A stretch of DNA of 64,000 nucleotides from Nitrobacter hamburgensis X14 (GCF_000013885.1 NC_007964.1:916001-980000); one strand, 5' to 3'; positions 18,130 to 27,840 are shown, counted from the first letter of the stretch. The notes: generated from the letters alone by a model not told the origin. A program made the numbers and translations.

Positions 18130-18479
18130 GGCGACGAGCGACCCTTGATGCGATAGGTCCGGTCACTGCCGTCCTTGCTCGTCTCGATTTTAAGTTTGAG
18201 CTTCTTTTTGACGACGCCGGACAGAAAGCCGCGGACTGAATGGGGCTGCCAGCCAGTGGCCTCGGTGATCTCCGGGATCGTGACGCCCTTCGCGCGTTGC
18301 AGCAGGGTAAGTACCGAATCTTGCTTCGAGGGACTGGAGCGGTCCTTCAATCGGGGTGCGGCAGCAGCCGCCTTGGCCGTCTTGATCGCTGGTCTCGCTT
18401 TGGGTTTCGCCTTGTTGGTCCGGCTTGAACGTGCCTTGGTGGTCTTTGTGCCTTTCGGCTTTGGCTTGCCGACGGACAT
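18126..18479 (-). CDS. DUF3489 protein
   Basis: A 117-residue protein with a Lys/Ala-rich N-terminal tail and a C-terminal winged-helix-like DUF3489 domain (SVLTLLQRAKGVTIPEITEA, GWQPHSVRGFLSGVVKKKL, RTYRIKG). The start at 18479 is preceded by AGGAGA at 6 bases' spacing. It leads the DUF3489-DUF2924-recombinase module common in Rhizobiales mobile islands. DNA binding is likely from the fold, but its role is unproven. Confidence 0.85.
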   Translation of the reverse strand: MSVGKPKPKGTKTTKARSSRTNKAKPKARPAIKTAKAAAAAPRLKDRSSPSKQDSVLTLLQRAKGVTIPEITEATGWQPHSVRGFLSGVVKKKLKLKIETSKDGSDRTYRIKGRSSP

Positions 18480-18577
18480 GATCGTTCTCCTCTGTGTCAT
18501 CGGCACCATCAGGCGGTGCCACTGACAAGACCTCGCCGACTGGGCGAGGGAGGAGAAGTCCGTAAGGTGGCTCGCGA

Positions 18578-18799
18578 CTAGTCCGTCGCGAGCCGGTTCA
18601 GGAGAGAAGCCGCATCCTGCAGGCGCCCTGCTTCATAAATGAGCTGCTCAATATCCATGGAGACCTCGAGACCCTCAGTGATACTGCCTGCGACCGCGCA
18701 AGCCTCCGCGGCCTTGGCAATTCGTGCCGCTTCGCTCAGTTTGTTATGGACCTCGGCAATGATGAGTTTGATTGCCGGTTCGATGCTGGCGCGCTCCAT
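18578..18799 (-). CDS. small helical protein, own start with strong RBS
   Basis: A 73-residue product (MERASIEPAIKLIIAEVHNK ... LLNRLATD) whose ATG at 18799 is preceded by a near-ideal AAGGAGG, 5 bases away. It is predicted all-helical and mildly acidic. The upstream XRE frame happens to read into it, but the ribosome site indicates independent translation. I do not recognise a family. It lies between the XRE regulator and the recombinase module. Confidence 0.6.
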   Translation of the reverse strand: MERASIEPAIKLIIAEVHNKLSEAARIAKAAEACAVAGSITEGLEVSMDIEQLIYEAGRLQDAASLLNRLATD

Positions 18800-19234
18800 C
18801 GGGCCCTCCTTAAAAGTTGGACCCACTACCGCTCTGACGTCGCGCGAAGTCGAGCGGAAACTTGATAATCTTGTGGCGAAGACTGCGGGCACCGGATCAC
18901 GATGTGATCGAGGGTGACCAGAGCGCGCGGAAGGTGGGTCTATTTCGCCGACGCGCGTCGAGGCTTGGCCGGCGGCTTGCCGGCTACTAAGGTCTCGCAG
19001 CAATCTGACGGGATCAGCTCCAATGGCCCGCACGATCGCAACGAACTCGATAACGTCGATCCGCCGCTCGCCGCCTTCGTACTTGGCGACAAAGGATTGA
19101 GGGCGCTTGAGACGGCGCGCGAGCTCATGTTGGGTCAGGCCAGCACGCTTGCGGGCAGCGACCATCAGGGCGCAAAAGGCGGCCTGGTCGGACGAATGGA
19201 TGGTCTTGTCGATCCCACGGGCGGAAGCTGTCAT
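18578..19234 (-). CDS. XRE-family regulator, probably frameshifted into the next ORF
   Basis: From ATG 19234 the first ~100 residues form an XRE/Cro HTH protein (FCALMVAARKRAGLTQHELA, RRLKRPQSFVAKYEGGERRI, VIEFVAIVRAIGADPVRLLR). The frame then continues through a basic, low-quality stretch into the downstream 73-residue product. A different frame offers a natural-looking tail (LVAGKPPAKPRRASAK, stop at 18940), so the native protein is probably ~97 residues and an indel lies near 19000. A 7-bp inverted repeat sits 29 bp upstream and is a good candidate for its own operator. Confidence 0.6.
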   Translation of the reverse strand: MTASARGIDKTIHSSDQAAFCALMVAARKRAGLTQHELARRLKRPQSFVAKYEGGERRIDVIEFVAIVRAIGADPVRLLRDLSSRQAAGQASTRVGEIDPPSARSGHPRSHRDPVPAVFATRLSSFRSTSRDVRAVVGPTFKEGPMERASIEPAIKLIIAEVHNKLSEAARIAKAAEACAVAGSITEGLEVSMDIEQLIYEAGRLQDAASLLNRLATD

Positions 19235-19262
19235 CGCCCGGGCAAGCTGATCCCGAGACGGG

Positions 19263-19283
19263 ATTATCCCAAAAACGGATAAT
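19263..19283. promoter_or_regulatory. candidate XRE operator (7-bp inverted repeat)
   Basis: ATTATCC at 19263-19269 and GGATAAT at 19277-19283 are perfect inverted arms around a 7-base spacer (CAAAAAC). The site lies 29-49 bases upstream of the XRE regulator start, a normal place for autorepression. Confidence 0.55.
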
Positions 19284-19324
19284 ATTAACGCTGATCGGAT
19301 ATTCCTCTGGCCGGAAGCGTGCTT

Positions 19325-20327
19325 TAAGGTCGACCAGCCAGGTGGTGCACACGGACCAGCTATTTTGCGCGCCCTCCTTGCCCGCGCAATCCCAACTCTG
19401 AATAATCCGTGCGCTGCTCGAGCCTTCGGGAGGGACATCGTAGTAACGAAGCCATCGCCGCTGGATCATCGCGCCGCCCGGCGGTACAGGGGCTTGTTGA
19501 TCCTGCGCACTGAACGCTTCCGTCCCCATTTCCCGACGTAGATCCTCCAAAGTGGCCAGGGATTCGTATTTCTCGTGCAGCGCTTCACCGGCGTGACGCT
19601 CGTAGTATCGCGAATCGCCGATTTGAATGCGCTCGTCGACTTCAGCGATCGCCGGAAGACTGAGGACAGTCCACCGGTCGGAGCTCTCAGTGAGATAGCC
19701 GGTCAAGTCGTTGAGATGGACGCGCTGCATGACAACAATGATGGCGCTCTTTTCCTTGTTATCCAGGCGAGACACGAGCGTATTGGAAAACCACTGGTTT
19801 AATTGATCTCGCAAAGGCTGGGATTGTGCATCCACAGGCTTTTGAGGGTCATCGATGATAAATAGGTCTCCTCCCAGACCTGTCAGGGCACCCCCGACTG
19901 AGCTGGTTTTACGGAAGCCCTGCCCGGAGGTGTAGATGTTGGAGTCAGCAGCCCGCGAGACGATCATTTGCGGGAATGCTCTGCGATACCAATTCGACAT
20001 CATGATGGCCCGACAATCGGCCGCATGCTTTGCTGCCAATTCGGCGCCGTAACTTAAGCAAATGATCCGCCGCCTCGGATCGTGGCCTAAAAGAAAAGCG
20101 GGAAACGCCACTGATGTTATGATCGATTTGAGATAGCGAGGCGGCAGATTAATGATGAGCCTGTTGATGTCGCCTCGTCGGATCCGCTCAAGCTGATAAG
20201 CAATCGCGTTAATGTGGTAGTTCGGAATAAAGGCCGATCCGGGATTTAACGTTCGGACGGAACGATGCACGAAGCTGGCAAAGTTGCTTCGCAGGATTGC
20301 ATTGAAGAGGTCGATCTCATTTTTCAT
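19325..20327 (-). pseudogene. phage terminase large subunit, 3'-truncated
   Basis: Starting at ATG 20327, the TerL ATPase half is present: RLIINLPPRYLKSIITSVAF (Walker A-like), RRIICLSYGAELAAKHAADC and GGDLFIIDDPQKP (Walker B). The first nuclease Asp motif (IIQSWDCAGKEG) follows. Homology ends after SVCTTWLVD near 19325. The reading frame continues to 19125 as unrelated sequence, so most of the nuclease domain is missing. The cut coincides with the start of the XRE/recombinase module, suggesting that module's insertion or a deletion removed the rest. The start overlaps the DUF5681 stop by 11 bp. Confidence 0.8.
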
Positions 20328-20808
20328 GGCTTTGCCATTCGCTTGTGTTAGTCTCTCCGTTCTTGGCTGCGAAGTCCTGTAAGAACGCTTCGACGACCGC
20401 CTTGTCGTCTGCGCTGAGTTCCGGCGCCTCTTGGGTCATTGAGGTTGCCGCCGCATGGCGGGCCAACAAAAATGCTGCAGTCTTCGTATTGCCTTTGAGA
20501 GAATCCTCAGCGAAGCGGTACAGCATTGCTTCTAAGACGGGAATCTTGCGCGTACCCCCGGGTCCCCTTACACCGACCATGCGATACAGTACGTCATCGA
20601 GCATCTTCGCTTCGCTTTTCCGTCCTCTTGGCCGGCCTCTTGGGTTGCCACTCTGACCGGGCTTGAATTGGTGTTCGACCGGTGGCTTGCCGTAGCCGAC
20701 GTCAGGATTCCTGGCTTTGCGCAATATGCGGGCGCGTACCCGTGGCACACGTTTGGTCGGAGACGCCGTGCAGTTACTCCGCGCGTCGTCATCGCTGCGC
20801 TTGCTCAT
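20317..20808 (-). CDS. DUF5681 phage protein (small-terminase position)
   Basis: A 163-residue protein with the DUF5681 signature near residue 40 (GYGKPPVEHQFKPGQSGNPRGRPRGRK broken as HQFKPGQSGNPRGRP). A helical segment follows (LDDVLYRMVGVRG, EAMLYRFAEDSLKGNTKTAA). Such proteins sit directly upstream of TerL in Rhizobiales prophages and probably serve as a DNA-recognition or small-terminase component. It is coupled to the methyltransferase by a 4-bp overlap at 20805-20808. Confidence 0.8.
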   Translation of the reverse strand: MSKRSDDDARSNCTASPTKRVPRVRARILRKARNPDVGYGKPPVEHQFKPGQSGNPRGRPRGRKSEAKMLDDVLYRMVGVRGPGGTRKIPVLEAMLYRFAEDSLKGNTKTAAFLLARHAAATSMTQEAPELSADDKAVVEAFLQDFAAKNGETNTSEWQSHEK

Positions 20809-22126
20809 TTGCCACCTCCATCGGTAGATCGTTTTGCCTCAATCTCGTGGAATGTTAAGCCGCTGGCTTCGAGGATCGCATCCTGCCCAGTAAATTGCTG
20901 CCAACGACGAATCGCGACGTCGACATAGAGCGGGTCGATCTCGATGCCGAAGCCGCGTCGGTCAACCCGTTCGGCAGCAAGGATTGTTGTTCCGGATCCC
21001 ATAAAGGGATCGAGGACAATGTCCCCGCGACGCGAACAATCCTTGATTGCATCCAGGACCAGTCCGACCGGCTTAACGGTCGGATGGACAGACAAATCAT
21101 CCATCCGGCCAGCGCGGAATGTGTTTACGCCGGCGTACGTCCAGACGTTTGAACGATTGCGGCCGTGGCGACCTAATTCGATGTTATTCTGGTGTGGGGC
21201 ATCACCGTTTTTAAAAACAAGGATGAGCTCATGTTGTGAGCGATAGAAGCTACCTTGCCCGGCATTGGTCTTGCACCAGACGACGACATTCTTGAGCTCG
21301 CTATAGACAGCATGCCCCGCCGTCAGTGCCTCCGAGAGATGGCGCCAATCTATAAAGACGAAATGGATTGAACCAGGCTTTGAAAATTCCGCACAGAGCT
21401 CCATCCATTGTCGTTGGAAGTTCATAAATTGCTCGGGCGAGAGTTCGCCGGAAGCGCGGGCGAATTCCCGATGCTTGATCTTCCCTCGTCCGACGATCTT
21501 AGCGATGGAATCGTTGTAGGGTTGATCGGGTATCGCAACTGACGCGAAACAACCTTTCATGAGCGCTTGGTATGCCTTGCGACTGCAGGCATCTGCACAA
21601 ATGAGTCTGTGGTCGCCTAATATCCAGAGATCACCCTTGCGGGTGATGGCCTCCTTCGCCAGCAGGGGAGCGTCATCTGCTGGATCGCATTCTCCGTCGA
21701 CCAAATCGACGAGCAAAGGTTCGATCTCAGCCGCGGAAAATCCGGTTATTTCGATATCGAGATTTATCTCGGGAAGAGATCAGATAGCTCGCCAAGCTCC
21801 TTGGCGAGGATTTTGCGGTCCCATCCGGCGTTGGCGGCGATTTTGTTATCCGCCAACATCAAGGCGCGCTTTTCTGCTTCGCTGAGGTCACTGACGACCA
21901 CTAGGGGAACCTTGTCTAAATTCAATTCTGAAGCTGCGAGAAGACGGCCATGTCCTGCCAGGACAACGAAGTTCTCATCGACTAATAGCGGATAAGTCCA
22001 ACCAAATCGCGAAATGCTGTTTGCGATCTGCCTGATCTGCTTCTTTGAGTGGGTGCGTGCGTTACGCGGATTGGGCTTGGGAGCATGGATAGGGACCCAC
22101 TGAAGGGCCCATTGGATATCGCGCAT
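20805..22126 (-). pseudogene. ParB-domain DNA methyltransferase, one-base frameshift
   Basis: Two adjacent frames make up one known phage protein type. Codons from 22126 give a ParB/Srx-like domain (NPRNARTHSKKQIRQIANSI, VVLAGHGRLLAASELNL, ALMLADNKIAANAGWD) and stop after LSDLFPR at 21764. Restoring one base there continues as INLDIEITGFSAAEIEPLLV into the N6/N4-methyltransferase. That part has TRKGDLWILGDHRLICADA, ELKNVVVWCKTNAGQG, HPTVKPVGLVLDAI and DIVLDPFMGSGTT (SAM motif I). The catalytic motif IV reads DQPYN where DPPYN is usual. It would protect phage DNA or regulate. It is either a pseudogene or carries a consensus error. Confidence 0.85.
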
Positions 22127-22869
22127 GGGTCATCTCCAACCGGCGATGTCCACAAAGACGTAGACAAACGCCAGCGTTCACTGGTGTGACGAACTGAGAG
22201 ATCGGGCTCTTGAGCGAGCCCACCATGCTATTTGACCGCAGCCACGATATCCAATGAAAGTGGCCGACCAGCCGTCTTACCATGCTGGAACACCAGCTTA
22301 GCCGAAAACCGCCTAGCCTAGGGTCCGGCTGTTCTCGTGCAGACGTAAATTTGATTCGTGCTGTGACGTCAATACCGATGGCTGAATGATTGGATTCGCG
22401 GGAATAGGCGTTATGGAACGCCAATGTCGCTCGTTGGTTACTGCGCCACCGACATCTCTAGTCGCCCAATGCCTGGAAAATTCATTGCAGGTCGGTGGAT
22501 GTCGATCCCGAGAACAAAGCGACTCTCGGGCAACGGCTCCCAACGTCCGTCGGTGTCGAGTCGGTCGAGGCATAGTATTTCGGCCGACGATCGTCTATTT
22601 GAACAGCGAATTCGCACGCGAGCGTCCGTGCGCGTTGGACCTCATAAGCGTCTAGGATGCCAGGCGACGATGACGCGGCTCCGGCCGCGTTGTGCGCCGG
22701 CGACAAGCTTGTGATCGGGAGTGGAACACGCCACGCGCTCCATATGCGATGGCCTGCACGTCATCGAGGCCGTGATCGATGCCGGCGCTACCTACCCTAG
22801 GGCAACTGACCTCATACCTCACCGATTGGTCAGGCCAAAATGACTTTTTGTCATAAGGGGCTAGCTTGA
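22127..22869. other. 743-bp stretch without a recognisable gene
   Basis: Only short, mutually overlapping frames occur here, none with a known motif or a convincing start. It separates the prophage remnant from the catalase gene and is probably degraded prophage border DNA. Confidence 0.5.
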
Positions 22870-24369
22870 CTATCGTTCGCCCATGCCTTCGGCAGGCTGC
22901 GGCGCGGCCTTGGCGCGGACCTTCTGCTCGATCTGCTTGCCGGTCGCGGCGTCAACCTTCTTCCAGTAGTCGATGGCGCGGCTGAGTACCGGCTCCTGCA
23001 CACCGCCGAGTAGACTGCCGGCGACTTGATCTACGAACTGCGCCCGCTGGGCGTCATTCCAGACCTCGCGCACCATGGTGCCAGGCTGGCTGAAGTCGTC
23101 GTCCTCCTTGTGCAGCGTGTAGGTGCTGCGCACCATCTCGCCGTCGCTCTCCCAGCCGTCGGCAATCGGGCCGGTTTGATCCATCCAGGTGCGCCCGCCG
23201 CTGTTGGTGGCGTAGACTGGCGCGCTGCCGCTATGATCGAAGGCCATCTGGCCGTCGAACATATAGGTGTTGACCGGCACCTTCGGCCGGTTGACCGGCA
23301 GTTGATGGAAGTTGGTACCGATGCGGTTACGTTGCGCGTCGTTGTAGGCGAAGGCGCGGCCCAGCAGCATCTTGTCCGGCGACAGACCGATGCCAGGAAC
23401 CGTGTTGCCCGGCGAGAACGCCGCCTGTTCGATCTGGGCGAAGAAGTTTTCCGGGTTGCGGTTCAGCGTCATGGTGCCAACCCTTTTCAAGGGGTAGTCG
23501 GCGTGCGGCCATACTTTGGTGAGGTCGAACGGGTTGAAGCGATAGTTCTTCGCATCCGCATAAGGCATCACCTGCACCGACAGCGTCCAGCTCGGATGCT
23601 CGCCGCGCTTGATGGCATCGAACAGGTCGCGGCGATGGTAGTCGGCATCGCTGCCGGCCATGGCGGCGGCTTCCGCGTTGTTGAAGAACTTCATGCCCTG
23701 ATTGGTGTGGAAGTGATACTTGACCCAGAATTTCTCGCCCTTGGCGTTGATCCACATATAGGTGTGCGAACCGTAGCCATTCATGTTGCGCCAGGTGCGC
23801 GGCAGGCCGCGCTCGCCCATCACGTACGTAACCTGATGTGCGCTCTCCGGATTATTAGTCCAGAAATCCCACTGCATGTGATTGTCACGCAGGCCGGAAT
23901 CCGGCAGCCGCTTCTGGCTGCGGATGAAGTGCGGGAATTTCATCGGATCGCGGATAAAGAACACCGGCGTGTTGTTGCCGACGAGGTCGTAGTTGCCCTC
24001 GCTGGTGTAGAACTTCAGCGAGAAGCCGCGCACGTCGCGCCAGGTATCCGGGCTTCCCATTTCGCCGGCGACTGTGGAGAAACGCGCCAGCATCTCGGTC
24101 TTCGCACCTTTCTGAAACACCGCGGCCTTGGTGAACGCTGACATCTCCTCGGTGATGTTGAGTTCACCGAATGCGCCGGCACCCTTGGCGTGCGGCTGCC
24201 GCTCCGGCACCTTTTCACGGTTGAAGTGTGCCATCTGCTCGAGGAAATGTACGTCGTGCAGTAGAATCGGACCATTGGGGTTGAGCGTCAGTGAATTGCG
24301 GTCGCTGGCCGCCGGTACGCCGGTGCTCATGGTCGAACCGGTGTTTTGCTTTTTGTGTGAGCTACTCAT
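22870..24369 (-). CDS. katA: monofunctional heme catalase
   Basis: A 499-residue small-subunit (clade 3-type) catalase that breaks hydrogen peroxide into water and oxygen. The distal His is at about residue 60 (ERQPHAKGAGAFG). The distal Asn lies in LVGNNTPVFFIRDPMKFPHF. The proximal heme Tyr is in GRAFAYNDAQRNRIGTNFHQ. The start at 24369 has AAGGG about 10 bases upstream; a second ATG at 24330 is possible. No signal peptide, so it is cytoplasmic. It stands alone, with IS630 debris upstream. Confidence 0.96.
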   Translation of the reverse strand: MSSSHKKQNTGSTMSTGVPAASDRNSLTLNPNGPILLHDVHFLEQMAHFNREKVPERQPHAKGAGAFGELNITEEMSAFTKAAVFQKGAKTEMLARFSTVAGEMGSPDTWRDVRGFSLKFYTSEGNYDLVGNNTPVFFIRDPMKFPHFIRSQKRLPDSGLRDNHMQWDFWTNNPESAHQVTYVMGERGLPRTWRNMNGYGSHTYMWINAKGEKFWVKYHFHTNQGMKFFNNAEAAAMAGSDADYHRRDLFDAIKRGEHPSWTLSVQVMPYADAKNYRFNPFDLTKVWPHADYPLKRVGTMTLNRNPENFFAQIEQAAFSPGNTVPGIGLSPDKMLLGRAFAYNDAQRNRIGTNFHQLPVNRPKVPVNTYMFDGQMAFDHSGSAPVYATNSGGRTWMDQTGPIADGWESDGEMVRSTYTLHKEDDDFSQPGTMVREVWNDAQRAQFVDQVAGSLLGGVQEPVLSRAIDYWKKVDAATGKQIEQKVRAKAAPQPAEGMGER

Positions 24370-24519
24370 GAAACCACCCTTTTTCTGATTTTAATCGCAA
24401 CCGGACCTCGGTTCCCGCATATTCGGTCAGACTGGCGCAAGTGGATGACAGACAGCTACGAACTCTCTTCGATTCATATTGTAATAGGCAGATATCCAAA
24501 TTAGGTCTAATCGCTTTAT

Positions 24520-24894
24520 CTAGAGCGTTAGATAAGAAATTCTGATCGAGATGATTTCAGGTGTTTCCGGGATGATCGGCGCCTGACGGATCAGTTGCCG
24601 TGTGTCGGGAGTTCGTCCCGACAGATAACGCATCGTCGCGTCGGCCGCTTCGATCGCCTCGCGCGCGCCAGCGACCCGATGGATGGCGACATTATCCATC
24701 ACAACGATGTCGCCGCGTTTGAGCGTCGGCACCAGGCATTGCTCGACGTAGGCCAAGAAAATCTCTCCGTTCATCGCCCCATTGATAATCATCGGAGCAG
24801 TCATGCCATCACAGCGCAGCCCGGCCACGAAGGTCAGTGTTTTCCAGGCTCCGAAGGGCACGCGCGCAATCTGGTGGCTGATGCATGTTGTCAC
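24520..24894 (-). pseudogene. IS630-family transposase fragment
   Basis: Contains the central DDE segment of IS630 transposases (FGAWKTLTFVAGLRCDGMTA, MNGEIFLAYVEQCLVPTL, GDIVVMDNVAIHR, EAADATMRYLSG). The N-terminal domain is absent, and the sequence after RYLSG diverges from the expected YSPDFNPIE region that supplies the catalytic Glu. It lies just upstream of the catalase promoter region. Confidence 0.75.
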
Positions 24895-24936
24895 ATCATC
24901 CAGGAAATCGGGCGGCAGGTGTCGCGCAACATGTCT

Positions 24937-26490
24937 TTACAACTGAGACTCGATCGGCAACAGGCCGATAACGACAGCGGTGATGCGTCGCCAGATGCTT
25001 GCCGCAGGCTCGGAATCAAGGATCCTCGCGCTCGCTCCGGTTCCATCCTGCCAGACAACGTTTCCCGTTCTCGGCATGACCCTGTAGCTGCTTTCGGGCG
25101 AGATCTGATCAGCGAACACCCCGTTCACCTCGGTTGTCAGGCCCGGATCATCGAACAGCACGCCCATCTCGGTGTTGAGCGATATCGAACGCGAATCGAA
25201 ATTGAACGAGCCGATGAAGCCCGACTTGCCGTCGACGGTGAAGGCTTTGGTATGCAGGCTGGCGCCGCTCGATCCGAACAGGGAGACACCTTGACGGATG
25301 ATTTCCGGACGCAGTTCGTAGAGACTAACACCGGCGGCCAGCAGCGCCAGCCGATAATTCGCATAAGCGCCGTGCACGGCCACGACATCCGTCGCCGCGA
25401 GCGAATTCGTTAGCACGGATACCTCCGTGCCGGCAGCCGCCAGCTTTTGCAGAGCAACGACCCCCTGAGCTCCCGGGATGAAATAAGGGGAGATGATGTG
25501 CAGTTCGCTCGTCGCCGCATTGATCACCGGGAAGATGGTGTTCAAAAGCCAGTTCTCGCTTGCTGCACTAACGGCCTTTTCAGCAGGGTCGGAAACGATC
25601 CTCGCGCCGGCGGTCCAGTGAATGGTTTGCTTCCCGCTCAGCAGCGATCCGGTGCTGTTCTCCGCTTGCAGCCGTCGCAGATAAGGCCGGGCGCCATCAC
25701 TCGACACCAAGGCTTCGAGATACGCCCTTTTCTTTCTCAGGTCGCCCTTTCGAAAACGCCAAAGCGAGCTGATCGGAAGCACAACGCTGCTGTTCCAGTA
25801 GTCATCGAATACGGTCTCGGCCTGCTGCACGGCAGGTCCGATCAGCACGAGGTCCATGTCGTGAAAATTCGACATTTCGGCCGCGTCGAAATAGGCGTCC
25901 CCGATGTTGCGGCCGCCGACGATCGCCATGCGGCCATCGGCAATCCACGCCTTGTTATGCATACGCCGCGTCACGCTGAAGGCGCGAAGCGCCATCTCGA
26001 TGCCGCGCCGCAGCGCACTGGTGCGGCTGCGGGAAGGATTGAACAGCCGGATTTCGACGTTGGGATGGTTGTCGAGGGCCAGATAGGTGGAATCGTCGCC
26101 CTTCGTATTGATGTCGTCGAGAAGCACCCGCACCCGAACGCCACGATCGGCGGCGGCGATCAACTCGCGTGCCAGCAGACCGCCCGTCAGGTCGTCCTTC
26201 CAGTAGTAATATTGAAGGTCCAGGCTCCGCTCGGCGCTGCGCGCGGCGAGCGCCCTGATGGCGAAAGCCTGAAGATTGCTCGTCACAAGCAACAGACCGC
26301 TCTTGTCCGGATACTCCTTCAGCTTCGGCGAGACGATCCTGTCGAGCAACGTGTCGCGCTCGGCAATCGGCAGTGCCGAGGAGGGCTCGCCGCGCGCCTG
26401 CCTGGCGAAGCGGCCATAGGAATAAACCGCGGCGAGCGATGCCAGCGCAAACAAGGCCACAACAACAGCGATGATCGACAAAAGCTGCAT
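24937..26490 (-). CDS. phospholipase D-like membrane protein (cardiolipin synthase-like)
   Basis: A 517-residue protein with one N-terminal membrane anchor (LLSIIAVVVALFALASLAAV) and two complete HKD motifs: HNKAWIADGRMAIVGGRNIG and HTKAFTVDGKSGFIGSFNFD. Each is followed by a region typical of bacterial PLD/cardiolipin-synthase-like enzymes. It probably acts on phospholipids at the periplasmic face. It is divergent from the downstream endonuclease/exonuclease/phosphatase gene, a pairing often seen in bacteria. Substrate specificity cannot be read from the sequence. Confidence 0.88.
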   Translation of the reverse strand: MQLLSIIAVVVALFALASLAAVYSYGRFARQARGEPSSALPIAERDTLLDRIVSPKLKEYPDKSGLLLVTSNLQAFAIRALAARSAERSLDLQYYYWKDDLTGGLLARELIAAADRGVRVRVLLDDINTKGDDSTYLALDNHPNVEIRLFNPSRSRTSALRRGIEMALRAFSVTRRMHNKAWIADGRMAIVGGRNIGDAYFDAAEMSNFHDMDLVLIGPAVQQAETVFDDYWNSSVVLPISSLWRFRKGDLRKKRAYLEALVSSDGARPYLRRLQAENSTGSLLSGKQTIHWTAGARIVSDPAEKAVSAASENWLLNTIFPVINAATSELHIISPYFIPGAQGVVALQKLAAAGTEVSVLTNSLAATDVVAVHGAYANYRLALLAAGVSLYELRPEIIRQGVSLFGSSGASLHTKAFTVDGKSGFIGSFNFDSRSISLNTEMGVLFDDPGLTTEVNGVFADQISPESSYRVMPRTGNVVWQDGTGASARILDSEPAASIWRRITAVVIGLLPIESQL

Positions 26491-26660
26491 TTCTTCAATT
26501 CTGCCGAAGGATTGACGCAGTGGAGGTTATGTGCCGGATAGCCGCTCTTCAAACCTTTCCAGAGTGGCAAATCCGGCTCCAGTGCCTATATTGGTCTAAG
26601 GAAAACTCTGATGGGCATCAAAGGATTCGGTGCCCGTTTTCGTGTGTGACGCAACAAACG

Positions 26661-27539
26661 ATGGAGCCCGTCAACATCGTGCGAACCCAACGTGACAAAA
26701 GTCCTTCCATCCGCCGGTTCGGCCCGCTTCTCGTTTCGACGTTTCGCCAGGATCGTAAGGCCTATATCGCCCACCTCGACAAGGACCGCAGGGCGAGCGC
26801 CCTCATCGCCTCATACAACATCCACAAGGGCGTTGGCAGGGATCGCCGCTTCGATCCGCACCGCACGGTGAGGGTGATCAAGGAGATTCAGCCCGACATC
26901 ATTGCCCTGCAGGAAGCTGATCGGCGTTTCGGCGATCGCCGCAGCCTTCTCGACATCCAGGCCCTCAAAAGCGAATGCAGCCTTGTCCCGGTTCCTCTGG
27001 AGTTTTCACAGGGCGGCCACGGCTGGCACGGCAACGTCATCCTCTACCGTGAAGGCAGCGTCACGGCGACCCATCAGGTCAAGCTGCCGGGCTTTGAACC
27101 GCGCGGCGCGCTGGTGGTCGATCTGGACCTGCCAAGCGGGCCTTTGCGCATCGTCGCGGCGCATTTGGGTCTGCTGCGCCGTTCGCGGGCGCTGCAGGTC
27201 GCGGCGCTGCTTTCCATCGCCGAACCACAGGACGACCGGCCGGTTTTGCTGGTCGGAGACCTCAACGAATGGCGGCTCGGCGATAAATCGACCTTGCATG
27301 GGCTGGCACCGGGTTTTGGCCCTCTGCACGCGCCTATACCGAGCTTCCCGGCACGCTTCCCCATGCTGGCTCTCGATCGCATCCTCGGCTATCCCCATGG
27401 TCTCATTTCGAGTGTAGCGCTGCACGATACGCCGCTGGCGCGCATTGCCTCCGATCACCTGCCGCTAAAAGCCGTGATCGATCTTTCGGCAGGCATTTCG
27501 GATCGTGCTTCAAAACCGGATAAGATAGCTGCCGCGTAG
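26661..27539 (+). CDS. endonuclease/exonuclease/phosphatase-family protein
   Basis: A 292-residue metal-dependent hydrolase. It shows the family blocks ALIASYNIHKGVGRDRRF, DIIALQEADRRFGDRR (catalytic Glu), LRIVAAHLGLLRRSR, PVLLVGDLNEWRLGD and ARIASDHLPLKAVIDL. The ATG at 26661 is preferred over the upstream 26520, which would add an atypical N-terminus. There is no signal peptide. It is transcribed divergently from the phospholipase D-like gene, and the pair may take part in phospholipid turnover; whether it acts on DNA or lipid-linked phosphate is open. Confidence 0.85.
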   Translation: MEPVNIVRTQRDKSPSIRRFGPLLVSTFRQDRKAYIAHLDKDRRASALIASYNIHKGVGRDRRFDPHRTVRVIKEIQPDIIALQEADRRFGDRRSLLDIQALKSECSLVPVPLEFSQGGHGWHGNVILYREGSVTATHQVKLPGFEPRGALVVDLDLPSGPLRIVAAHLGLLRRSRALQVAALLSIAEPQDDRPVLLVGDLNEWRLGDKSTLHGLAPGFGPLHAPIPSFPARFPMLALDRILGYPHGLISSVALHDTPLARIASDHLPLKAVIDLSAGISDRASKPDKIAAA

Positions 27540-27639
27540 ACCGGGATGCAGAATAGAGCTACGGCGTCGGGCCACGCTTAGAAGCGTGTCTTTACTCTCT
27601 GGCCGCATCAGCCATCTTGCGAAGTCTGCCGGAAGTCAA

Positions 27640-27840
27640 CCGCCAAGTGCGTCAAGTGCTATCCGGCGCAGAGTTCGGCCGCCAATCAGCATCTTAGACT
27701 TCTTCAAGCGTGATATACAATTGTCACGCTTCGAAGACTGTATGCAGAATATCGCGTGTTGGGCCCGCTTGGCGCGGAACACGTAGACACTACCGGAGAA
27801 CGGATCGGTCTGTAATGACGGCACACTTATGAGACACCCG
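27640..27840 (-). pseudogene. IS66-type tnpB fragment
   Basis: On the minus strand a short run, QTDPFSGSVYVFRAKRAQHA, matches the start of IS66 TnpB (usually DPFSGxVFVFRxKRxDR). It is followed by a stretch of unrelated origin. No complete frame is present. Confidence 0.5.

Noticed and set aside
22482..22706. A 74-codon minus-strand frame downstream of the prophage border
   Set aside because: No motif, no ribosome site and unusual composition; not supportable as a gene.
23026..24141. A 371-codon plus-strand frame opposite the catalase gene
   Set aside because: Antisense to a complete catalase and lacks any known motif; a codon-bias shadow.
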